This document shows, in pieces, positions 1 to 8,407 of a stretch of 64,000 nucleotides of DNA. The stretch's first letter is position 1; each line of letters starts with the position of its first letter. Below the pieces are notes generated by a model that was not told the DNA's origin, did not search any database, and saw only the letters and a list, made by a program, of their open reading frames with translations. The DNA comes from an uncultured Actinomycetes bacterium (lineage in GTDB: Bacteria > Actinomycetota > Acidimicrobiia > Acidimicrobiales > RAAP-2): NCBI GenBank assembly GCA_903825895.1, contig CAIKCI010000028.1:19963-83962 (forward strand), written 5' to 3'. Made by a program: the position numbers and the translations under genes.

Positions 1-1
1 G

Positions 2-1720
2 GGAAATACGGAGAAGATTTTGGCGTTTCTTGCCGAGGCAGAAGACGCTGGCTGCGATCTTGTCTGTTTCTCCGAACTGGCCGTGACGGGCTATCCACCC
101 GAAGATCTCCTCTTAAAAGAGGGCTTTATTCGCGACGCTCGTCTTGCCCTGGAAACGATTGCCGCAGCAACGAAAGAGTGCGTGGCCATTGTGGGGACAG
201 TAGTGAGTGCAGATGATGCCAACTTCTCCTTAGGTTCTGCCAATGATGCCCGTTTCGGTTCTCCCGGCGGTGATGGGCGACCAGTTTTGGCCAACGCCGC
301 GGCTATTTTGTCGCAAGGTCAAATCCAAGGATTGATCGCGAAACGTTTGCTTCCTAATTATGCGGTGTTCGATGAACAGCGGTGGTTTGTCCCCGGACAA
401 GGGTCAGATCCTCTGTTTCTTATTGCCGGAAACCCCGTTGGAGTGACGGTTTGTGAAGATCTCTGGAGTGCGCACGGCCCCGCAGTGGACTTAGCGGATC
501 GAGGATGTTCACTTATTGTGAGTTTAAATGCATCACCATTTTCCATCGGGCAACATGAAGCGCGTCGACAAGTATTGTCGGAGCGCGTTGAAGAAACTGG
601 CGCGGCGATTCTCTACGTCAATCAAGTAGGTGGGCAAGATGAACTGGTTTTCGACGGTTCATCGATGTTGATCTCCGATGAAGGCCTCGTGAAAGCTCGA
701 GCAGCATCATTCGTCGAAGCACTCATGATTGCTGATATTCATTTGACGCAAGGAGCGTCGCTGGAAAACGGAGACGTACGAACGCTCACGCAAACAACGC
801 GCAGCGATGAACCACGGATTGAAGGGGACGTCGCCGACGATCAAGGCCGTGACGCTGAGATCTATGACGCGCTTGTCCTTGGCACCCGTGACTATCTGAA
901 AAAGAACGGATTTAGCGATGCCGTCATCGGCCTCTCCGGAGGAATTGACTCAACGCTGGTGGCGGTCATTGCGGTGGATGCACTGGGACCAGAACACGTG
1001 CGAGGGATTTCGATGCCTTCTCGGTACTCTTCGGATCATTCAAAGAGTGACGCCGTTGAATTAGCGAAGCGACTCGGCATCAGTATAGACACCGTGTCCA
1101 TCGAAGAAGCACATGGAGCGTATGGCTCAATGTTGGGGGGAGTTCTGGGCGGCGAAGTTGCGGGCCTCACCGACGAGAATCTCCAAAGTCGCCTCCGCGG
1201 CGTGCTCTTGATGGGGATTTCTAATGCGACAGGCGCCATGGTTTTGACCACAGGGAACAAGTCGGAGTTAGCCACGGGATATTCGACGCTTTACGGCGAC
1301 TCGGCTGGCGGATTCGCGGTGATCAAAGACGTCCCCAAAACCTTGGTCTACGACCTCTGTCGCTTTCGCAACGAGCGAGCTGCGCAACAAGGCACCGTGC
1401 AGCCCATCGCTGTTGAAGTTATTGACAAGCCACCATCAGCAGAACTTCGTCTAGATCAAAAAGACGAAGACTCGCTTCCTCCCTATGAACTCCTCGATCC
1501 GATTTTGGCGGCCTACGTGGAAGGCGACCAGACCGGCCCCGAGCTGATCGCTCGAGGACATGATCCTGCGATCGTGGCCCGGGTCGTTCAATTGGTAGAC
1601 ACCGCAGAGTACAAGCGTCGCCAAATGCCACCGGGGGTCAAGATTACGTCAAAGGCATTCGGTAAAGATCGCCGGATGCCCATTACGAATCGCTATCGAC
1701 CTGACATGGAGCCATCATGA
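2..1720 (+). CDS. nadE: Glutamine-dependent NAD+ synthetase, 5'-truncated
   Basis: Makes NAD+ from deamido-NAD+, ATP and glutamine-derived ammonia in the cytosol. The reading frame is already open at the left edge, so the first residues lie outside the window; 572 codons are visible. The N-terminal half is a nitrilase-fold glutaminase: Glu in SELAVTGYPPEDL, Lys in AKRLLPNYAVFDEQ and the nucleophile Cys in VTVCEDLW (about visible residue 151). The C-terminal half is the synthetase, with the PP-loop SGGIDST near residue 310 and the NKSELATGYSTLYGD motif. The stop overlaps the next start as ATGA, so the two genes are probably co-transcribed. Family assignment is firm. No other NAD genes are adjacent; nadB and nadC lie 35 kb away. 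Confidence 0.96.
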   Translation, partial: GNTEKILAFLAEAEDAGCDLVCFSELAVTGYPPEDLLLKEGFIRDARLALETIAAATKECVAIVGTVVSADDANFSLGSANDARFGSPGGDGRPVLANAAAILSQGQIQGLIAKRLLPNYAVFDEQRWFVPGQGSDPLFLIAGNPVGVTVCEDLWSAHGPAVDLADRGCSLIVSLNASPFSIGQHEARRQVLSERVEETGAAILYVNQVGGQDELVFDGSSMLISDEGLVKARAASFVEALMIADIHLTQGASLENGDVRTLTQTTRSDEPRIEGDVADDQGRDAEIYDALVLGTRDYLKKNGFSDAVIGLSGGIDSTLVAVIAVDALGPEHVRGISMPSRYSSDHSKSDAVELAKRLGISIDTVSIEEAHGAYGSMLGGVLGGEVAGLTDENLQSRLRGVLLMGISNATGAMVLTTGNKSELATGYSTLYGDSAGGFAVIKDVPKTLVYDLCRFRNERAAQQGTVQPIAVEVIDKPPSAELRLDQKDEDSLPPYELLDPILAAYVEGDQTGPELIARGHDPAIVARVVQLVDTAEYKRRQMPPGVKITSKAFGKDRRMPITNRYRPDMEPS

Positions 1721-2250
1721 CGACGTGGCGAAGTGGCGATGAGCTCGCCGTTGATGTTGGGCGGCTCTGTGCAGTCGATGACGTTCTCCATCGCTTGCTT
1801 GGCAGTGCAGCGAATAACGCTGAAGACCCCGCCATCGCAGTGCTATTCGACGAGTGGTCCATGCAAGCTGCAGAACACAATGAGTGGCTGACTGATCGTT
1901 TGCCATTTCGCGCCGGTTTTGATCGAGGGGCAGTGCGTCAGCTGGGGACCTACCGGGACCTTGTTGAGGCATTGCAGCACCTGACGGATGACCACAATGA
2001 GGTGGGCCTTTTTGCCGGCGTCGTCGAGGTGCTCTTTCCCGCCATTCTGGATGATCTGGCGCAGATTGACACCAGGTGTTCACCGGCCGCGGACCGCAGT
2101 TTGCAGCGTCGATTGGGCTTCCTCACCAGTGATCTCACGAAAGCTGTTTTGGACGGCCGGGGTTACCTTGGGCGCCTCACGACCGACGCCCCGGTTCGAG
2201 CCAGCGTGGCGTCGGCCGTTGCATCCCTGCCTAGCGTTCGCCTTTTCTGA
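1717..2250 (+). CDS. Conserved-looking helical protein of unknown function
   Basis: A 177-aa protein that starts inside the nadE stop codon (ATGA), which suggests translational coupling. It looks almost entirely alpha-helical, with no signal peptide, membrane segment or cysteine pair. His/Glu-bearing helices (AAEHNEWLTDRLP and DDHNEVGLFAGVVEVLFP) recall ferritin-like or hemerythrin-like bundles, but I cannot place it in a family and this resemblance is weak. Coding is supported by the overlap, by length and by the absence of any better frame. A structure prediction would be the best way to classify it. Confidence 0.7.
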   Translation: MTTWRSGDELAVDVGRLCAVDDVLHRLLGSAANNAEDPAIAVLFDEWSMQAAEHNEWLTDRLPFRAGFDRGAVRQLGTYRDLVEALQHLTDDHNEVGLFAGVVEVLFPAILDDLAQIDTRCSPAADRSLQRRLGFLTSDLTKAVLDGRGYLGRLTTDAPVRASVASAVASLPSVRLF

Positions 2251-2373
2251 TCAGCGAGGCCATAATTCTGGCCATCGGGGCAGGGGGGTTGACAGGGCCG
2301 GTAGGATAGAGAGCGGTTCTTATCGCGTTGGGGATTTCCTTCAGCGAGAATCGGGGGCCCAGCCGCTGTGCTG

Positions 2374-2400
2374 GGGAGATCAGGGAGATCAGGGAGTTCA
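2374..2400. repeat. Three 9-bp tandem repeats upstream of the sigma factor gene
   Basis: GGGAGATCA occurs at 2374-2382 and 2383-2391, then GGGAGTTCA at 2392-2400, followed by GGGG. It ends 40 bp before the GTG start of the sigma factor gene, inside its 5' leader. Function unknown; it could be chance slippage. Confidence 0.6.
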
Positions 2401-2440
2401 GGGGAACCCTTGCAACAACGGGTGAAAGGCGCAGTCCAAC

Positions 2441-3376
2441 GTGGCAAAAGAGAGAATTGAACGTGATGATGAGGACCTCGTCCGGCTCTATTTGACCGAT
2501 ATTGGGCAGTACCCACTGTTGACCAAGGACGACGAAGTACGGCTGGCCCAGGCGATAGAAGCAGGGCGAGAGTCCTTCGAAAAGATGGAAGCCGGCGGAA
2601 AATTGACGGCGACTGACAAGCGCAAACTCAAAATCGAGTCGAAGCGTGGGGAAGATGCTCAGCAGACCTTCGTTCAATCAAACCTGAGGCTTGTGGTCTC
2701 CATCGCCAAGAAGTACCAGGCTTCGGGCCTTCCACTTTTGGATCTCATCCAAGAAGGAAACCTGGGCCTGATGCACGCCGTTGAAAAGTTCGACTGGCGC
2801 AAAGGTTTTAAATTCTCCACGTATGCCACTTGGTGGATTCGCCAAGCGATCACTCGAGGCATTGCGAATACTGGCCGTACCATTCGACTGCCGGTACATG
2901 CCGGTGACACCCTGGCCCGTGTGCAAAAAGCCCAAGCCCGGCTGGAATTGAAATATGGTCGCCCAGCGACCTTGGCCGAATTGGGCATAGAAGTGGAGAT
3001 GCCCGAAGACAAGTTGATCGAAGCATTGCGCTTCCGTGCCGAGCCACTGTCGTTGTCAGAGCCATTGCGAGAAGACGGTGACGCGGAACTGGGTGACGTG
3101 GTCGAAGACCGATCCGCCGAGTCTCCTTTTGAGGTGGCCGCTGTTGCGTTACTTCCCGAAGAAATTCAGCGTCTCTTGTCCCCACTTGATGAGCGTGAGC
3201 GAGAGATCCTTCGCCTCCGTTTTGGCCTCGACCGAGGCGAGCCTCGCACCCTCGAGGAAGTGGGGGAACACTTCAACTTGACCCGGGAGCGCATCCGCCA
3301 GATAGAGGCTCGGGCGATGTCAAAACTTCGCCACCCTTCCTCAGATACGGGCGCCCGGGATCTCCTCACCGTCTAA
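2441..3376 (+). CDS. Sigma-70 family RNA polymerase sigma factor (RpoD/SigA-SigB group)
   Basis: Directs RNA polymerase to promoters. The 311 aa contain region 1.2 (DLVRLYLTDIGQYPLLT, about residues 10-28), region 2 (QEGNLGLMHAVEKFDW, then STYATWWIRQAITRG, the -10 recognition helix), region 3, and region 4.2 with the helix-turn-helix LTRERIRQIEARAMSKLRHP near the C-terminus. There is no long acidic N-terminal region 1.1, so this is either a short primary sigma or a group-2 paralogue; the sequence alone does not decide. The GTG start at 2441 is preceded by a GTGAAAGG stretch. The gene stands alone between the nadE pair and a tiny membrane peptide. Confidence 0.93.
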   Translation: MAKERIERDDEDLVRLYLTDIGQYPLLTKDDEVRLAQAIEAGRESFEKMEAGGKLTATDKRKLKIESKRGEDAQQTFVQSNLRLVVSIAKKYQASGLPLLDLIQEGNLGLMHAVEKFDWRKGFKFSTYATWWIRQAITRGIANTGRTIRLPVHAGDTLARVQKAQARLELKYGRPATLAELGIEVEMPEDKLIEALRFRAEPLSLSEPLREDGDAELGDVVEDRSAESPFEVAAVALLPEEIQRLLSPLDEREREILRLRFGLDRGEPRTLEEVGEHFNLTRERIRQIEARAMSKLRHPSSDTGARDLLTV

Positions 3377-3393
3377 CGGCTAGGATTGCTTTC

Positions 3394-3474
3394 ATGAAGA
3401 AACTCATCATTCTTGCCTTGATCATCGTTGTTGGCGTTATCGCCGCGCAGCGGATCCGGGAATCTGCAGCGTAA
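3394..3474 (+). CDS. 26-aa single-pass membrane peptide, DLW-39-like
   Basis: An ATG frame 17 bp after the sigma gene stop encodes MKKLIILALIIVVGVIAAQR followed by IRESAA. This is two Lys, one hydrophobic helix and a short basic tail. It resembles the N-terminus of the actinobacterial DLW-39 family microproteins (MKKLL-type starts with one membrane helix), but is shorter and lacks the DLW tail. No clear Shine-Dalgarno precedes it. The convergent HAD gene ends 21 bp downstream. Plausible small gene, not certain. Confidence 0.5.
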   Translation: MKKLIILALIIVVGVIAAQRIRESAA

Positions 3475-3495
3475 GCATTTCAACCCAGCGTTGAA

Positions 3496-4302
3496 CTAGC
3501 GCACCGTCTTGAGGCGCGCCCGTGGCGAGGTCACACCCCGACGCGAGCCTCGAATGAGTGCCAACACTATTGCCCCTCCGAGAGCGAGTGCTCCTGTGAG
3601 AATTGGCGTACGCAGCGTCATACGATCGCGCAGGCGCACTGGCTTAGTGAAGTGAAGCACTTCCCAGTTGCGCTCTCGAGCTATTGCCAGAAGTTGTTTG
3701 TCGGGGTTGACGGCATAAGGATGGCCAACGCAGTCAAGCATCGGGAGATCAGTGACTGAATCTGAGTAGGCAGAGGAGTCTGGAAGCGAGATAGCCGTTC
3801 GTTCTGCGAATTCTCGAATCGCTACCGCTTTGTTTGGGCCGTAACAATAGAACTCCATTGTTCCCGTGTAGCGATTGTTTTCATCGAGATTTGAGCGACT
3901 GGCAATCGATCCGTCGACGCCAAGTAGTTCAGCCAAGGGTTTGACGATCTCTTCCGGCGCAGCAGACACCAAGTAGATTCTCTCGCCACGCAGCCGGTGA
4001 GTTTCCATGATTTCGAGGGCTTCGGCATAGATCAATGGCTCGATAATTTGGATCAGTGTGTCACGAACAATGGCGTCGACTTGTTCTCGATCCCATCCTT
4101 TCGTCAAGGCCAGCATCGAGTCCCGTACCTTTTTGAGACGCTTTTCGTCGGCCCCGAACTGCATAAACAAGAACTGCTGGGCAACAGCCCACGCGACGGT
4201 TCGTCGGGATATAAGACCTTGGCGCATCAGCGGCTTACCGAAGGCCACAATTGATGCTTTCGCGATCACGGTTTTATCGAGATCGAAAAAAGCTGCGCCC
4301 AT
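3496..4302 (-). CDS. HAD-IB family phosphatase (SerB/CicA-like) with C-terminal membrane helix
   Basis: A 268-aa member of the HAD superfamily, subfamily IB. The nucleophile motif FFDLDKTV is at residues 5-12. Motif II VSAAPEE and the late acidic motif YSDSVTDLPML are both present. Relatives dephosphorylate phosphoserine or other small phosphomonoesters; the substrate here cannot be told. A hydrophobic stretch near the C-terminus (LTGALALGGAIVLALI) followed by basic residues suggests a membrane-anchored tail, which is common in actinobacterial members. It is transcribed against the sigma gene and in the same direction as the two TrkA-like genes, 43 bp from the nearer one. Confidence 0.88.
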   Translation of the reverse strand: MGAAFFDLDKTVIAKASIVAFGKPLMRQGLISRRTVAWAVAQQFLFMQFGADEKRLKKVRDSMLALTKGWDREQVDAIVRDTLIQIIEPLIYAEALEIMETHRLRGERIYLVSAAPEEIVKPLAELLGVDGSIASRSNLDENNRYTGTMEFYCYGPNKAVAIREFAERTAISLPDSSAYSDSVTDLPMLDCVGHPYAVNPDKQLLAIARERNWEVLHFTKPVRLRDRMTLRTPILTGALALGGAIVLALIRGSRRGVTSPRARLKTVR

Positions 4303-4345
4303 ATTTCTATTCTAGGTGGGTTTGATCGTGAGAAAACTTCAGGTA

Positions 4346-5014
4346 CTACGACGCATCTCCACAGAGGAGTTGACGGACCTGGCCTTCAACATCCTCGGTG
4401 ACAAGAACAACGACTTCGTCGCTCACCAAGAGAACAGTGTCATCGTGGGGAACGACGACTCGGTCATCTCGAATAAGACCAACAATGATTGCTTCTCGAG
4501 GGAAATTGAGATTTTCGATGGCCAAGCCAATGGCCGGAGAATTTGAGGCCAATGTCACTTCAACGAGTTCAGCATTTCCATGTTCAAACCTGAGTAGTCG
4601 AACAAGTGAACCAACGGAGACCGCCTCTTCGACCAGTGCAGTGAGTTGCTGCGGTGTCGACATGGAAACGTCAACGCCCCAGCTTTCGTTAAAGAGCCAT
4701 TGGTTTTTGGCATTATTTACTCGGGCGACAACCCGTGGAACTGCGAATTCCTGCTTGGCCAAGAGTGAGATCACCAGATTGTCTTCGTCGTCACCAGTTG
4801 CGGCCACCATGACGTCAATCTCGCTCGTACCGGCACTGTGGAGCGAAGAGACTTCGCAGGCGTCTCCGATGATGAATTTCAGCTTTGATCGTTGGCCGAG
4901 TTTTTCCACCAAGAGGTGATCGCGCTCAATAATAGTTATTTCGTATCCTTTTGCCAGGAGCTCTTCACCAATAGCGATTCCTACAGAACCAGCGCCTGCG
5001 ATCATCACCTTCAT
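4346..5014 (-). CDS. ceoC: TrkA-family potassium uptake regulatory subunit (CeoC-like)
   Basis: Cytosolic NAD(H)-binding gating protein of a Trk/Ktr-type K+ transporter. The 222 aa have an RCK N-domain Rossmann fold (GAGSVGIAIGEELL at residues 6-19, acidic residue in IIERD closing the dinucleotide site) and a C-terminal TrkA_C/RCK-C domain with the final beta strand VLLVSDEVVVLVTEDVEG. The start ATGA overlaps the stop of the second TrkA gene. The two-gene unit divergent from an APC permease matches the arrangement ceoB-ceoC plus Rv2690c of Mycobacterium tuberculosis. No TrkH/TrkG pore gene is in the window. Confidence 0.88.
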   Translation of the reverse strand: MKVMIAGAGSVGIAIGEELLAKGYEITIIERDHLLVEKLGQRSKLKFIIGDACEVSSLHSAGTSEIDVMVAATGDDEDNLVISLLAKQEFAVPRVVARVNNAKNQWLFNESWGVDVSMSTPQQLTALVEEAVSVGSLVRLLRFEHGNAELVEVTLASNSPAIGLAIENLNFPREAIIVGLIRDDRVVVPHDDTVLLVSDEVVVLVTEDVEGQVRQLLCGDAS

Positions 5015-5667
5015 GAGATAGTGCTTTCTAAGAGAGTTTGGAGATCGGAGTGTGCGTCGGCCATGACAGCGAGTTGCAAAAGGTCACGCTCTTGACCAAT
5101 CAGGTCTTTTGTTTCCATGCGCACTATTCCAGCCCGGTTCACGCCAATGAGTTTTATTTTTCCTGGAATTTCGATTCCTTCTAGTCGTCGACCCGCCCAC
5201 TGAATAGGAATTGGCTGTTCGATGACATGCATCGTCGCCGAGGCGTCCGTCCACGAGGCACTGCTCTCGGCAGGAATGAGCCATCGACGTACTTGGTCGA
5301 TTGTCCACGTCACGGTAGCCACAGTAGGAATGCCGAGGCGTTGGTAGATCTCCGCACGTCGGGGATCGTAGATACGGGCGACTACTTGAGGAATTCTGTA
5401 GTTTTCTCGAGCGATGCGAGCACAGAGAATATTCGAGTTGTCACCGCTCGTTACCGCAGCTAACGCCTGAGCATTTGATGCACCCGCATCTTCGAGAGAG
5501 TCACGGTCAAAGCCCGAACCGACGATAGTTCGGCCTCTAAAATCTGGATCAAGCCTTCGAAATGCTCGGACATTTTTATCAAGGACCACGACGTCATGGC
5601 CCTCTCTAGAGAAGGCATTGGCCAAGCCCGAGCCAACTCTTCCACATCCGATGATGACGATCTGCAC
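5011..5667 (-). CDS. ceoB: TrkA-family potassium uptake regulatory subunit (CeoB-like)
   Basis: A 218-aa partner of the preceding TrkA-like protein. It has a Rossmann GCGRVGSGLANAF motif at residues 7-19 and an acidic residue in VVLDKN for NAD binding, followed by a TrkA_C domain. It is the first gene of the two-gene operon and shares 4 bp with its partner. In other actinobacteria the two proteins form hetero-assemblies that couple K+ uptake to nucleotide state; that role is family knowledge. A 97-bp divergent promoter region separates it from the permease gene on the other strand. Confidence 0.88.
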   Translation of the reverse strand: MQIVIIGCGRVGSGLANAFSREGHDVVVLDKNVRAFRRLDPDFRGRTIVGSGFDRDSLEDAGASNAQALAAVTSGDNSNILCARIARENYRIPQVVARIYDPRRAEIYQRLGIPTVATVTWTIDQVRRWLIPAESSASWTDASATMHVIEQPIPIQWAGRRLEGIEIPGKIKLIGVNRAGIVRMETKDLIGQERDLLQLAVMADAHSDLQTLLESTIS

Positions 5668-5764
5668 TCCTTGATCCCACCACGTTCTGAGGAGTTTTGC
5701 AATATCTTCCCTCCAAGCAAGGAAAAATTTCCTTATTTGGGGAGACTGGGCCTAGATTGGTGAA

Positions 5765-8143
5765 GTGGACGCAGCTGCTGGTGAATCAAACGACGATTCC
5801 AGATTTGTTCCTGCCCGGGCGGTTGCAAGAAATCTGGCGCGGGATTTCCCTGAATCATTTACCTACCGTTTAAAGAATCGATTCTTAGGAAAACCTTTAG
5901 TCAGTGAACTTCTTGAGTCTGAACGGCTGAGTAAGCCGGTTGCATTGGGGGTGCTCGCACCGGACTGCATTTCTTCGTCGGCCTATGGAGCCGAAGAAAT
6001 GCTCACCCAGTTAACCCCATTTATTGGGCTCGCAGCGTTTACGCTGCTGGTACCGGTCACGATGGCGATTCTTGGTGTGTTGTTTTTCGTCACCTTGTCT
6101 TACTTTGACGTGATCGGAACCTACACAAAATTTGGTGGAGCCTACGTTGTCTCCCGAGATAATTTCGGTTCTAAAGTTGCACAAATCGCCGCAGTGGCGC
6201 TGCTCATTGACTACACCGTCACCGTCGCAGTTCAAACTGCGGCAGGCACCGCGGCACTGACATCCGCTGTTCCCAGTCTTCTGAGTTACACCGTCCCCAT
6301 CACTGTCGGTGTCGTGCTGTTGTTGATTTATGGGAACCTGCGTGGCATTAAAGAAGCAGGAAAATTTTTCGCATTCCCTCTCTATTTCTATATTCTTGCG
6401 CTTGGAACCGTCATCATTCTTGGCTATCTCAAAGCGATTACGGGGTCGCTTCATGCCCTCCCGATTCCGCCAGCGAGCAAACTTGTGGATGGCCATTTTG
6501 GATCAAGTGGCACCGGTTGGTTAATGGGACTGGCATATATTCAACTTTTGAGGGCCTTTGCGAACGGCGGCTCTTCGTTGACTGGTTTAGAAGCAATCAG
6601 CGATGGCGTAGCCGGTTTCCGAAAGCCCGAGACGGTCAATGCCCGCGTCACACTCATCGTGATGAGTTGTGTTCTGGCGTTCCTCGTTCTGGGTACTTCG
6701 TTGTTGGCAAAGTGGACACATGCCGTTCCCTACGCAGCGGGATCTCCAACAGTGGTTTCTCAAGAAGTCAAAGCTGTGCTGGGTGCAGGTGCTACTGGCC
6801 ACTTCTTCTTTTTGGTGGTGCAGTTAGCCACGCTCCTCATTCTTTATACCGGTGGAAACACCTCGTTTAATGGCTTCCCCTTCCTCGTGAACTTTGTTGC
6901 GGGTGACCGATTCCTTCCTCGGCAACTCACCAAGCGTGGTCACCGTCTGGCGTTTTCCAATGGAATTTTGGTACTCGGTACCGTTGCGGTAGCTCTGGTG
7001 ATTCTTTTCCAGGCGAAAGTCAACGGGCTTGTGTCTCTCTACGCAGTCGGCGTGTTCACCGGCTTTACGATGGCTGGTTTTGGGATGACCAAACACCATC
7101 TCGACCACAGGGACAATCCGAAATGGCGCAGGGGCGTCGTCATCAACGCGATCTCAGGTGGGATTTCACTTATCGTCGTCGTTATCTTCGTGATTGCAAA
7201 ATTCCGAGAAGGTGCGTGGATCATCGTCGTGATCGGACCAATCCTCTACGTCATCCTGATTCGACTGAATAAGCAATATACAAAGGAAGACAAGCTCTTG
7301 CGGAAGCAGGAAGCAGGTCAAAATGAAAGAGTTCGTCGTCGTCATGTCGTTCTTGTCTTGATCGACTCGTATGACCTTGCTTCCGCACGGGCGATTGCCT
7401 ATGCGCAAACGCTCTCGCAGGACTCGCGCGCGGTGCATTTTGACATCGACCCCATCGTCACGGCGGAATTAGGAAGGGTTTGGGAAGAGGTTGGTCCCCG
7501 CTGGCTTCCGCTCGACATTATTGAGTGTCCAGATCGTCGCCTGGTGCGATCGTCGCTTGAACTTGTTGCGAACACAGTTGAAGACAATGAGACCGAGTGC
7601 ACCATTTTGCTTCCTCGCCGAAGGTTCGGGTCTCGATTAGCCAGGATTCTTCACGACCGAACGGCAGATTCCATCGCCGGTGCCGTGGGTGTCGTTCCAA
7701 ATGTGAGTGCGACGATCGTTCCGTTTAATTTGGTGGATCTTGAGCAAGGTAGAAAAGCGGAGAAAGTTGTCGAGAAAGAACGAAAAGCTGAGGAACCCCA
7801 GAAAAGTGGTTCGCCGAAGAAGGTTCTTCCGTCTGATCGTTTGCTTGCTGAACGGTCGTTTGGTTCGCTTGCCATCGATGACGTCCAATGGCGCCAGCGG
7901 GCAAAAATTGCTGGGCGAATCAAGTCTGTCCGGGTTCAGACGGGAACGGGAGCTTCTAATCTTGAGTGCACCATTGCTGATGAGTCAGGGAGTATGTTGC
8001 TGATCTTCCAAGGCAGGCCAAGGGTCCCGGGGATTGAGCCTGGTACTCGCATCGTGGTTGAAGGGATGGTGGGAGCCTGGCATCGTAAACTCGCCATCTT
8101 GAATCCTGACTTTGAAATTGTGGCTGGCTCTAGCGAGGATTAG
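5765..8143 (+). CDS. APC-family amino acid permease with C-terminal OB-fold domain (fusion)
   Basis: A 792-aa membrane protein. Residues about 50-500 form a 12-helix APC transporter: conserved entry motif APDCISSSAYGAEEMLTQL, and helices such as VALLIDYTVTVAVQTAAGT. A cytosolic region follows at about 520-650 (VLVLIDSYDLASARAIAYAQ and on), then a Lys/Glu-rich linker. The last 85 or so residues (from about 707) read as a small OB fold (AKIAGRIKSVRVQTGTG ... GSMLLIFQGR ... GTRIVVEGMV). In Mycobacterium the equivalent OB-fold protein is, as I recall, a separate gene near the ceoBC-permease cluster; here it is joined in frame. The GTG start has a TAGATT element 6 bp upstream, suggesting a leaderless mRNA. 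Substrate unknown. Confidence 0.88.
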   Translation: MDAAAGESNDDSRFVPARAVARNLARDFPESFTYRLKNRFLGKPLVSELLESERLSKPVALGVLAPDCISSSAYGAEEMLTQLTPFIGLAAFTLLVPVTMAILGVLFFVTLSYFDVIGTYTKFGGAYVVSRDNFGSKVAQIAAVALLIDYTVTVAVQTAAGTAALTSAVPSLLSYTVPITVGVVLLLIYGNLRGIKEAGKFFAFPLYFYILALGTVIILGYLKAITGSLHALPIPPASKLVDGHFGSSGTGWLMGLAYIQLLRAFANGGSSLTGLEAISDGVAGFRKPETVNARVTLIVMSCVLAFLVLGTSLLAKWTHAVPYAAGSPTVVSQEVKAVLGAGATGHFFFLVVQLATLLILYTGGNTSFNGFPFLVNFVAGDRFLPRQLTKRGHRLAFSNGILVLGTVAVALVILFQAKVNGLVSLYAVGVFTGFTMAGFGMTKHHLDHRDNPKWRRGVVINAISGGISLIVVVIFVIAKFREGAWIIVVIGPILYVILIRLNKQYTKEDKLLRKQEAGQNERVRRRHVVLVLIDSYDLASARAIAYAQTLSQDSRAVHFDIDPIVTAELGRVWEEVGPRWLPLDIIECPDRRLVRSSLELVANTVEDNETECTILLPRRRFGSRLARILHDRTADSIAGAVGVVPNVSATIVPFNLVDLEQGRKAEKVVEKERKAEEPQKSGSPKKVLPSDRLLAERSFGSLAIDDVQWRQRAKIAGRIKSVRVQTGTGASNLECTIADESGSMLLIFQGRPRVPGIEPGTRIVVEGMVGAWHRKLAILNPDFEIVAGSSED

Positions 8144-8220
8144 TAAAACTCCTCTCGACAACCACGAGATATTGAAGTGAAAAAGCCAAGGTCTTTGATC
8201 ATGCGCCGTCATAATGGGGC

Positions 8221-8278
8221 GGATCGAAGCGATCCTTGAGGTACCCAAGAAGACCTATTTTGCTGGGTTTCTTGGGTA
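8221..8278. other. Two stem-loops in the permease-topA intergenic region
   Basis: GGATCG-AAG-CGATCC (8221-8235) is a perfect 6-bp hairpin. TACCCAAGAA (8242-8251) pairs perfectly with TTCTTGGGTA (8269-8278) over 10 bp around a 17-nt loop. No T-run follows, so a classic intrinsic terminator is not shown. It may end the permease transcript or shape the topA leader. Confidence 0.5.
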
Positions 8279-8407
8279 ATGTCACCGGCCGTGAGACAAG
8301 GTAGTGCAGAGTAGTGATCTAACCTTTGCCAGGACATAGGGTGAATCGTTCCGTTTTGAGAACCGACACGATACGGAAAACACGATCAGGAGAGGAGGTG
8401 GAGTCCA

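Noticed and set aside
2289..2307. TTGACA with TAGGAT as a sigma gene promoter
   Set aside because: Only 7 bp separate the boxes, far too short.
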